From: a virus
Direction: 5' to 3' (one strand)
DNA length: 46,530 nucleotides
IMG/VR virus record: IMGVR_UViG_3300008107_000371
Location: 1-46,530 of that record
In this document: in pieces, positions 24,914 through 31,726 of the stretch
How the letters are laid out: the number at the start of each line of letters is the position of its first letter
Numbering within the stretch: position 1 is the stretch's first letter
Position numbers and translations under genes: made by a program
The notes under the pieces: model-generated
Told to the model about the DNA's origin: nothing
What the model saw: the letters and a program-made list of their open reading frames with translations, nothing else
The model's database searches: none

Positions 24914-25630
24914 ATGAGTTATAATATTGATATGATTAGAGAAGGTTGGATTTACGAAATTAGATGTATAATTAATAATAGAGTATACATAGGCTCAAGT
25001 TTAGATTATAAAAATCGAATATCAAATCATATTAATAAACTCAACAAAGGTAATCATAGAAACGAACATTTAAATAGGGCTTGGAAAAAATATGGTCAAA
25101 ATAACTTTAGATTCTCTGTAATAGAGTATTTTCCGAAAATTACACATGAAAAACTTAGAGAAATAGAACAAACGTGGTTAGATTGTATTACTGATAAATT
25201 TAATATTTCCACAAGTTCGAGATGCCCTTATTTGGGCACAGATCATTTTAAAAAAATGCATAAAGCCTCTAAAGAAGCTAGTTCTATGGAATGGTTAATA
25301 ACTAATCCTGACGGAATAGAAATTAAGATAAAAAGTCTAAGAAATTTTTGTAATGAAAATAATTTACAAGTAAGTTCTATGCATAAAGTTGCTCAAGGTA
25401 AACGAAGTCATCATAAAAAATGGAAATGTAGATATATAAATGATAATGAACCTAGATATGTTTCTAATAAAGGTATGTATTATTTAATAGAAAAAGACGG
25501 TAAACAATCTATTGTAAGAAATTTAAGCAATTTTATGCGTGTAAATAATTTAATTAAGAAAAATGTCTACAAAGTAATAGATACTGATAAATATTATCAA
25601 GGTTACAAAATTAAAAGTTTAGGAAATTAA
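24914..25630 (+). CDS. GIY-YIG homing endonuclease (copy 3)
   Basis: The frame is open far upstream across the basic-protein gene, but homology begins at the ATG at 24914, just after that gene's stop. This gives 238 residues. Catalytic domain: GWIYEIRCIINNRVYIG (about 11-27), candidate Arg35, Glu85 and Asn97. The C-terminal part (about 130-235) has helix-turn-helix-like modules (IKSLRNFCNENNLQVSSMHK, RNLSNFMRVNNLIKKNVYK) that read the target DNA. It is inserted among three small basic genes. It resembles copy 1 more than copy 2 in the catalytic core. Confidence 0.88.
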   Translation: MSYNIDMIREGWIYEIRCIINNRVYIGSSLDYKNRISNHINKLNKGNHRNEHLNRAWKKYGQNNFRFSVIEYFPKITHEKLREIEQTWLDCITDKFNISTSSRCPYLGTDHFKKMHKASKEASSMEWLITNPDGIEIKIKSLRNFCNENNLQVSSMHKVAQGKRSHHKKWKCRYINDNEPRYVSNKGMYYLIEKDGKQSIVRNLSNFMRVNNLIKKNVYKVIDTDKYYQGYKIKSLGN

Positions 25631-25631
25631 A

Positions 25632-25820
25632 ATGAGTCGTTTCACTAAAATCAAAAAAGAAATATCTGGTAAAACAGCGGACGGTTCTAAGCCGACTAAT
25701 CCTAAACTATACGCTCAAGTAAAATCTGAAGCTAAGAAAAAGTTTGATAGGTGGCCTTCAGCTTATTCGTCCGCATGGTTAGTTAAAAATTATAAAGCTC
25801 GTGGCGGGAAATATTCATGA
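25632..25820 (+). CDS. small basic protein (DUF5872-like)
   Basis: A 62-residue Lys-rich protein. The pattern K-x-K-F-D-R-W-P-S-A-Y-S-S-A-W-L-V-K-x-Y-K-x-R-G-G-K-Y matches the short DUF5872-type sequence I recall from large phages and giant viruses (F-x-x-[YW]-P-S-A-Y-A-x-A-x-[LM]-V-x-x-Y-K-x-R-G-G). The function is unknown. It overlaps the next gene by four bases (ATGA), and the two are probably co-translated. Confidence 0.65.
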   Translation: MSRFTKIKKEISGKTADGSKPTNPKLYAQVKSEAKKKFDRWPSAYSSAWLVKNYKARGGKYS

Positions 25821-26053
25821 AGAGATTCGGTGGAATTAAACGTTGGATGGCCGAAAAATGGACAGCTCAGGATGGATCTGAGTGTGGAAATTATAAAGGA
25901 CCTGGACAAGTTAAATGTCGGCCTAGTAAAAAAGTAAATGAAGACACTCCTGTAACTTGGAAAGAACTTAGTCCTTCCGAAAAGAAAAGGGCTATTGGCG
26001 ATAAGAATAAAGTTGGATCTAAAACATCTAAAGTTAAATTTTCTCGGAAGTAA
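25817..26053 (+). CDS. small basic Cys-containing protein
   Basis: A 78-residue protein with W-M-A-E-K-W-T-A-Q-D-G-S-E-C-G-N-Y and V-K-C-R-P-S-K-K segments followed by L-S-P-S-E-K-K-R-A. These resemble the small basic family often next to DUF5872 genes (K-W-x-x-E-x-W ... E-C-G ... P-K-C-x-P). The two Cys may bind metal. Its 3' end overlaps, tail to tail, the HNH-fusion gene by 20 bases. The function is unknown; a nucleic-acid-binding role is suggested only by charge. Confidence 0.6.
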   Translation: MKRFGGIKRWMAEKWTAQDGSECGNYKGPGQVKCRPSKKVNEDTPVTWKELSPSEKKRAIGDKNKVGSKTSKVKFSRK

Positions 26054-27524
26054 CAGCTTCTCTTTTAGGATAAGGTAAAGATTCCCAACTTTTTTTAATT
26101 TTTTGTTTACCGTAATTTAGTAATAAAACATATTTATGTTTTAATAAAGATTCCACTTTTTTAACCGATTTTATTTGTGCTAGAGCGTATATCTTTAATT
26201 CTTTTGAAACTTCTTTATAATTTAAAAATCCAGTAGAGCTAACCCATTGAGGATTCCATTGTATACCTAGTTCTTTGGCATATTTTCGAAACATGGATGC
26301 ATTTATAAAATGTCTTCGACTTACTTTTCTTCCATTACTAAGTATATAACTATATTTAGAACCAAATTTACGACCTAAGTAATCGAAATTACATGCCTGA
26401 TAGATAGTACCTATTTCACCAGCTTCAGGATCACTGTAAGCAGTAAATATACGTTTATTAGTATTTTTAATCATCCATTTACATGCAAAAGATACTAATT
26501 TTGAATTTAAATTTTTAGGCGACCAAGCCGAAGCTGCCCCTCTTTGAATGTACGCTTCAAACTCCCCAAATTGATTTTCAGCAGGCTCAGATAACATAAC
26601 AACTCCAGCCAATTCTCCTTTCCATCTAGCTGTAAATACCCATTTAACACCAAATCCTGCAGTTCCTAGCCACTCATATTTTTCAATAAATTGTCTATGC
26701 TCTGGACTAAATTTCTCATGTTCTAGTGTAAAATCTGTACATTTTAAATCTAAAGGATACTTTAATGTATCTTCTTCTAGATGTAAATCTCTTTTAAATT
26801 TTTGCCAGCATTTTAACATCTTATTATTTTTTGACTCATTTGTGCGAGCTTCTAAAGGTTGTAAATTCGTATAGTGACATAATTCATACATTTGTTTTTC
26901 ATTTTGAGCGGAAGCTAGTGGTATGATATGATCTATATGCCAAAATTCTCCTTTATTTTCCCAAGTCATTCCGGGTTTAAATTGGGACTCTATATGTTTT
27001 ACAAGGAACTCCTTACTACACCCTATATATTGAGCAAAAGTATTCTCCTTACTCCATTCTCTGTATTTTAACATTTCCGCAAATCTTTTGCGTATAGAAA
27101 TGCTTAAATAAAATCTAGGATCTTCTTTTCTTTTCCGTTTTTGATATTCCCTCTGTTTAACTCTAATAACAGCTTTATTGTCTTGCTTATATTTTTTTAC
27201 TAATGCTTTATTTTCTTTTTTGTAAATACTATTATATTCTTTGATTTTTAATCGATTGTTTTTTCGCCAATTACGATTATATTCATTAATAGTTTCTTTT
27301 TTTTCAGCTCTATGCAGGAGAATATTTTCTTTGTTTTTATCGTAGTAGGCCGAAGCTTTTTGTTTGCGTTCATCTCTATATTTTGCATACTGTTCTCTTT
27401 GTTCTTGTTTTTTACAAGAACTGCAATAAGTGTACCTAACTTCGGTTTTTTTATTTATAATCGGAAAATCTTCAATTTTACAGATATTTTTACATTTTGG
27501 GCAAGTTTTCTCTAAATAATTCAT
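26034..27524 (-). CDS. HNH homing endonuclease fused to a conserved phage C-terminal domain
   Basis: An ATG at 27539 is possible, but its codons contain the GAGGAG site that serves the ATG at 27524 (496 residues). Domains, numbered from the longer start: zinc ribbon with Cys13, Cys16, Cys39 and Cys42; a long Lys-rich helix (50-140); an HNH core with W-H-I-D-H at 200-204, N-L-Q-P-L at 225-229 and N-x-x-K-N-N around 234-240. A separate domain follows at about 275-420 (KYEWLGTAGFGVKWVF, RGAASAWSPKNLNSKLV, AYSDPEAGEIGTIYQACNF). That last part I recognise as a stand-alone conserved phage protein, possibly GNAT/Mom-like in fold. It follows the capsid terminator. Confidence 0.8.
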   Translation of the reverse strand: MNYLEKTCPKCKNICKIEDFPIINKKTEVRYTYCSSCKKQEQREQYAKYRDERKQKASAYYDKNKENILLHRAEKKETINEYNRNWRKNNRLKIKEYNSIYKKENKALVKKYKQDNKAVIRVKQREYQKRKRKEDPRFYLSISIRKRFAEMLKYREWSKENTFAQYIGCSKEFLVKHIESQFKPGMTWENKGEFWHIDHIIPLASAQNEKQMYELCHYTNLQPLEARTNESKNNKMLKCWQKFKRDLHLEEDTLKYPLDLKCTDFTLEHEKFSPEHRQFIEKYEWLGTAGFGVKWVFTARWKGELAGVVMLSEPAENQFGEFEAYIQRGAASAWSPKNLNSKLVSFACKWMIKNTNKRIFTAYSDPEAGEIGTIYQACNFDYLGRKFGSKYSYILSNGRKVSRRHFINASMFRKYAKELGIQWNPQWVSSTGFLNYKEVSKELKIYALAQIKSVKKVESLLKHKYVLLLNYGKQKIKKSWESLPYPKREAVTSEKI

Positions 27525-27592
27525 ACCTAAACTCCTCATATTTTAAGTATAGAGTTTTTCAAAGAGAAAGTCAAGACGTTATTTAAAGAAAT

Positions 27593-27619
27593 AAAAAACC
27601 CCAAGCATTGCACTTGGGG
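27593..27619 (-). terminator. rho-independent terminator after the capsid gene
   Basis: On the minus strand, CCCCAAG-TGCAATG-CTTGGGG forms a 7-bp GC-rich stem with a 7-base loop, followed at once by six T. It lies about 30 bases past the major capsid stop and separates the abundant capsid transcript from the downstream HNH-fusion gene. Confidence 0.88.
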
Positions 27620-27649
27620 TCAACATTTAAGTTATTGATTTTATTCAGG

Positions 27650-28867
27650 TTAATTGACGATATTGATTACGATACAATTTTTACCTGGAGCATAACAAAA
27701 CAAACTCTGATCGGAATAGGCTCTCAATTCAACCCCCGCATTATCATTTAGTTCTCTAAAGAACTCATCTCCGCTGCCTGGACGTTTGAAAGTGATATCA
27801 GTAGAACCAATTCGCATCATTTCGTCTGTAGAAACAAGGTAAGCATAACCTTCTTTTACGTAGTTAGATGGGATGATTTCAACTTCACCGTTTTGTGAGT
27901 AAAACTTAATCTGACGTGATCCGTTTTCAGAAACGTTCTTGTCATAAGAGTAGTCATACTTACGTAAAGCAGCTTCATCTGTCATCAAAGCAGCCCAAGT
28001 TTTAGGAGAAAGTAAAAGAACCAACTTACCATCCAAACCTTTAGCAACTGGCAAAGCGATTGCTTCTTGAATTTTTTCAAAAGACAATGCAGCAGCAGCA
28101 GCGTCATAAGAATTTGCTCTCCACAAAGAGTATTGGCTAGCATCGATGTCAAACAAAACACCAGAGTTAGTCAAGATTTTGTGTAATCCTGGCATTTCTT
28201 TTCCGTAAGAACCTTTTTCCCATAATACGTCAGAAGCAGCAACGCCAGCAGCAACAGCAGCATCAAGAGTTAATTGACGAGCAATTAAATCAACGCCATT
28301 GATTGAAGCAGTTTGTTGCAAAACTCCAGAAGGATTTCTGATTTCAAGAATCATGTCTTCTGCACCAGTCCAGATACCAGCAGCAAATTCTGCAGTCGTG
28401 ATAACTAGGTTATTTCCAGATTTAGAAGCAACAGTTCCAAGACCCATCTGTCCGTACATAAGGCGAATTTCTAATTTCTTAGAAAATGAACGCATCATGT
28501 TTTCAACAACAACTTTAGTTGCTTGACCGAAAGCTTTTTCGCTTCCAACAGAACGGGAAATTGCAGCATAACCGATAGAAGTTCGTAGTACCATCTGGTA
28601 ACCTTTAACGATTGCTTCCTTAGTTTTACCAGCAACAGCAGCGTTCAATGCATAAGCATCTTCATCTGGTCCAGCAAAAGTAATTCCATGCTCTTGGCCC
28701 AAAATTACTGGTTGTGAGTATTGTTTACCAATTTGTGCTTCTCGTCCAGAAAATGGAACAAGAGTCAACATTTTATAAGCTTCAGGAATCAGATTCTCCA
28801 ATTTAGAAGCATAGATGACTTTAAAAAAACCATTAAGTGTCTGTAGTGTATTAGCTGTAGAACTCAT
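27650..28867 (-). CDS. major capsid protein
   Basis: A 405-residue protein directly after the decoration and scaffold genes and followed by a strong terminator, the classic position of the capsid gene. The N-terminal arm (LQTLNGFFKVIYASKLENLIPEAYKMLTLVPF) is helical, the middle is mixed alpha/beta with an Ala-rich helix near 265-280, and the C-terminal part (EVEIIPSNYVKEGYAYLVST, then ITFKRPGSGDEFFRELND) reads like the P-domain strands of the HK97 fold used by P22/T7-type capsids. It forms the icosahedral shell. The family is inferred from position, length and pattern; the exact group is not certain. Confidence 0.85.
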   Translation of the reverse strand: MSSTANTLQTLNGFFKVIYASKLENLIPEAYKMLTLVPFSGREAQIGKQYSQPVILGQEHGITFAGPDEDAYALNAAVAGKTKEAIVKGYQMVLRTSIGYAAISRSVGSEKAFGQATKVVVENMMRSFSKKLEIRLMYGQMGLGTVASKSGNNLVITTAEFAAGIWTGAEDMILEIRNPSGVLQQTASINGVDLIARQLTLDAAVAAGVAASDVLWEKGSYGKEMPGLHKILTNSGVLFDIDASQYSLWRANSYDAAAAALSFEKIQEAIALPVAKGLDGKLVLLLSPKTWAALMTDEAALRKYDYSYDKNVSENGSRQIKFYSQNGEVEIIPSNYVKEGYAYLVSTDEMMRIGSTDITFKRPGSGDEFFRELNDNAGVELRAYSDQSLFCYAPGKNCIVINIVN

Positions 28868-28885
28868 ATATTATTTACCTTTCAA

Positions 28886-29302
28886 TTAGATTTTAGCGTT
28901 GTATTTAAGTTCAACCATCAATTCAACTGAAGCAGATGAAAAGTCTTGGTTTGAATCAATGTTTAAGAATAAGCGACCACCAGCAGAAACTCCTGAAGTT
29001 ACAACAACAGTTCCAACAGAAGGTGTTACGTTAACTTGATAGATTTTTTCAACTTGATCGTCGAAAAGAAGACCGCAAATGCCTGTAGCATCAACAGGAG
29101 TTGTAAAAGCAATTCCTGATTCGATAGCATCAGCTTCAGCAGTTTGTCCTTGACATCGCAAAATTGCAACATCTGGAATGTCGGTTTCTAAAACTTTATT
29201 CGCAGGAGTTGCGTTAGAGTTTACTTTAACCTTAAAGATGACCGATTCATTTTTAAGGAGGTGTCCGTGAAGACTAGCTTTTTGTCTAAATTCGATAGCC
29301 AT
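28886..29302 (-). CDS. putative head decoration / capsid-associated protein
   Basis: A 138-residue, beta-rich protein just upstream of the capsid gene (18-base gap) with AAAAGGAAA before its ATG. Its composition (Val, Thr, Ser, Gly; few Cys) and short length match head decoration or stabilisation proteins encoded next to capsid genes. It lies downstream of a 178-base non-coding region with a plausible promoter, so it and the capsid protein may be expressed more strongly than the upstream packaging genes. It has no motif specific enough to name a family. Confidence 0.6.
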   Translation of the reverse strand: MAIEFRQKASLHGHLLKNESVIFKVKVNSNATPANKVLETDIPDVAILRCQGQTAEADAIESGIAFTTPVDATGICGLLFDDQVEKIYQVNVTPSVGTVVVTSGVSAGGRLFLNIDSNQDFSSASVELMVELKYNAKI

Positions 29303-29480
29303 TTTATTTCCTTTTTATAGTTTGTTAAATTTGATTAATTCGTAGTTTATCCGGGCAAGTCTCTTTTACTCTAAGATACCTATCCATCCTTACGGGTAGG
29401 AAAGGGTCTACACCATATGTATAGACCAACTCACGTATAATTACATATCAATCATCCTAACTTGTTAAAATCACGTAATC
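29303..29480 (-). promoter_or_regulatory. non-coding control region before the decoration and capsid genes
   Basis: A 178-base gap, long for this genome. On the minus strand TTAACA (29468-29463), 17 bases, then TGTAAT (29445-29440) is a fair sigma70-type promoter with one mismatch in each hexamer. Its -35 is part of the recurring CTAACTTGTTAA element (29457-29468). Further on, GGTCTA (29405-29410) and TAGACC (29422-29427) form a hairpin with CATATG in its loop. A weaker hairpin lies at 29379-29400. It could provide strong late expression of the capsid genes. Confidence 0.5.
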
Positions 29481-30449
29481 TTATAAGTTCTTAAAGAAGT
29501 CCCGCATTGTCTGTTTTTTAGCCTCTTTAGGTTCACTCTTAGAAGAAGACCCAGTATCGACTATATCAGCTTTAACCGGAGCATCAGGAGTTTTAGGCCC
29601 ACGTTTAGATAAACGCTTCTTTCTAAGTCTATCCAGATTCTGCTTACCAATGATATCTTCCATAATGTCTTCTGTAGAGCTGTCAAAATATGATCGTAAT
29701 TCTTCTTTCCATTGTCTTTCAACAATTGGTAAGATATCGTTAACAGTTACATCATCATATCCCGCGTCAATTGCGTCCATCATAGTCTTAGCGACCATTG
29801 CGTAGACTTTAGGATTACCTTTAGGTAACTTTACCTTTGAACTCTCTAAAGCTTGACTAATTTGATTTTCAACATCAGCGGCATGTTTATTTCTAAGAGA
29901 TTCCATCTGAGCTTGCTCTTGAGCTTTTTTATATTGCTCGGCATCTTTTTTATACTTTTCAAGCTCTTTAGTTAGCTTCTCTTTTTCAAGCTGTTCAGGA
30001 GATTTCTGCATCTCTTCAACTTTTCTTTGAAGACGCTTCGTTGCCATATCGTCAACATTAAGTCCAAGCTGCTCTAATACTGATTCAGGATCTTGTTGTA
30101 ATTGTTGGAAAAATTGGTCTACCTGACTCTTATATCCTGTAAATTCTTTGACTCGCTTATCAAAAGCTTTAGATTTTTGGAGATGGCGTCGTAATGATTC
30201 ATCGTCATTAAAATCTAGTTCTTCTTCAGTTTCTTCCCCATCAACTTTAAGCTTAAGTCTTTTTTTAAGCTCTTTAGCTTCAGCTTGACTAATCTCGCCA
30301 GCTTCTTCAGCGGCATCAATAACGTCAGCATCACCTTCAGCGGCTTCTGCTTGAATTGGCGCATTATTTTGCGGGGCAGTTGATTCAGCACTGCTTGGTG
30401 CTGGAGTTGCCTGTGGTGTAGCCGCAGGACTTGCGTTTTCTGTAGACAT
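29481..30449 (-). CDS. scaffolding protein
   Basis: A 322-residue protein. The Ala/Pro/Ser-rich flexible N-terminus is followed by an acidic segment (EELDFNDDESLRRHLQ) and a long coiled coil (about 130-205, repeated Lys/Glu/Gln). A helical region comes next, and the C-terminus is basic (RKKRLSKRGPK, ending MRDFFKNL). An acidic, coiled-coil, helical protein with a basic end just before the capsid gene is the standard profile of an internal scaffold that binds capsid subunits during procapsid assembly. AAAAGGAGA precedes the start by a normal spacing. Confidence 0.8.
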   Translation of the reverse strand: MSTENASPAATPQATPAPSSAESTAPQNNAPIQAEAAEGDADVIDAAEEAGEISQAEAKELKKRLKLKVDGEETEEELDFNDDESLRRHLQKSKAFDKRVKEFTGYKSQVDQFFQQLQQDPESVLEQLGLNVDDMATKRLQRKVEEMQKSPEQLEKEKLTKELEKYKKDAEQYKKAQEQAQMESLRNKHAADVENQISQALESSKVKLPKGNPKVYAMVAKTMMDAIDAGYDDVTVNDILPIVERQWKEELRSYFDSSTEDIMEDIIGKQNLDRLRKKRLSKRGPKTPDAPVKADIVDTGSSSKSEPKEAKKQTMRDFFKNL

Positions 30450-30504
30450 TTGTATAGTCTCCTTTTTGTTTTAAAACTATCCGAAGTAATTTTCGGGTAA
30501 GTAG

Positions 30505-30948
30505 TTATTTCTTTTTTATTTGTTCTAAATAAGCTTCAAACTTAGCTCGATTTTGTGGATCAGCAAGTCTTGGGTCCATATCAACTGGATTTCTAGCTTT
30601 AGGAACCTGCATAGGGGGCTCTTGCATTTGTTGACGAGTTATAACATCCTGTAGGGCTTGTCTTTTAGCTTTGTCTTCAGCTTGAAGTTTTTGTACTTCT
30701 TCTGTTGACATACCTCCAGTATCAATTTCACCTAACGGAGCTGAATTACCAGGTCCAAAGTATGAACCCATTTTAGCTTTAGTTGTTACATCTTGAGGAA
30801 TCGCTGATTCTGGAGCGCCAGAAGAAAAAACTCCCATAATAGCATCCATTGCTGCACTTGGCATATTTTTCAACTTTTCCATTGCTTCAGCATTTCGCTG
30901 ATCATATATTTCCATCATTTTTTTATCATCTAATTTATTTCGGGGCAT
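30505..30948 (-). CDS. hypothetical head-region protein
   Basis: A 147-residue protein with a helical Lys/Met-rich N-terminus, a low-complexity Gly/Ser/Pro middle and a Gln/Lys-rich helical end. It overlaps the preceding lysozyme gene by 14 bases and precedes the scaffold gene by 55 bases. It has no signal peptide or membrane segment, and I do not recognise a family. Its position in the portal-scaffold interval suggests a minor head or assembly protein. Confidence 0.5.
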   Translation of the reverse strand: MPRNKLDDKKMMEIYDQRNAEAMEKLKNMPSAAMDAIMGVFSSGAPESAIPQDVTTKAKMGSYFGPGNSAPLGEIDTGGMSTEEVQKLQAEDKAKRQALQDVITRQQMQEPPMQVPKARNPVDMDPRLADPQNRAKFEAYLEQIKKK

Positions 30949-31726
30949 TGTTTTTAAACCTCTTTAATAAGTCGTATTTGTCTAATTCGTTTGTTACATC
31001 AACTGGTTGGGATTCAAAAGAATCACTTGGACTAATGTATTCTTGTGTTAAATCTGGCACCACGTTTGGTACTTGAGCTGTTAAATTATTTTTAATCTTA
31101 AAATAGGGATAACCAGATGGTGGAGTTGTCGAGGGATTAAGAAATGGATATTGAGCTAATAACTTTCGCTTATCTAATGTATCCGGTCTATCCTTAAAAA
31201 TGTTTCTAAGTTCTTCTGATTCCGCTATGTTAAGCTCTGGTAGTTTACCTCCAGTAAATAACTCAGCTTCCTCAAGTCTTCTTTTAGCAAGTCCAGCATT
31301 TTTTTCTTTATTACTTCTAACTAAAATTTCGCGAGCAGCACTTTCCTTATCGCCAGATTGGATATATTTAGTCAGATTAGGGCCAATTAATTTAGGAGAA
31401 TTATATCGTAATGAAGTAAGTGCCGCAATCTCGTTATCGCTAAGACCGTAATCACCAAATTCTTTTTCAATAGCTCTTTGATTAATATCAATAAGTTGTT
31501 TTTTAATATCAATAGCCTGATCTTTATCCAGAATTACTTTACCGCTACGAATATCTTCAGGGTCATACCCGCTTGCTGCAAGTATTCCTCTAGTCTCAGG
31601 AGCGTCTAAATTGAACCCAAATCCTGCAGTATCAATACCTTTAATGTCTTTATACACGCCGGAATCATAACCTTCAAACTTAGCTAAAGCTTCAGTGGCC
31701 ATATCTCTGGCCTGTTTTTTCTTCAT
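30935..31726 (-). CDS. GH24 (T4-type) lysozyme, probably virion-associated
   Basis: A 263-residue protein. The T4-lysozyme signature is at the N-terminus: FEGYDSGVYKDIKGIDTAGFGF, with Glu18, Asp27 and Thr33 spaced 9 and 6 residues apart, as in the catalytic Glu-Asp-Thr of T4 lysozyme. The catalytic domain covers about the first 170 residues; the rest is a Pro/Asn-rich extension. It cleaves the glycan backbone of peptidoglycan. It has no signal peptide. Its ATG overlaps the portal stop, and it lies inside the head operon rather than with holin or spanin genes, so a virion enzyme used at entry is more likely than the main endolysin. Confidence 0.8.
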   Translation of the reverse strand: MKKKQARDMATEALAKFEGYDSGVYKDIKGIDTAGFGFNLDAPETRGILAASGYDPEDIRSGKVILDKDQAIDIKKQLIDINQRAIEKEFGDYGLSDNEIAALTSLRYNSPKLIGPNLTKYIQSGDKESAAREILVRSNKEKNAGLAKRRLEEAELFTGGKLPELNIAESEELRNIFKDRPDTLDKRKLLAQYPFLNPSTTPPSGYPYFKIKNNLTAQVPNVVPDLTQEYISPSDSFESQPVDVTNELDKYDLLKRFKNNAPK

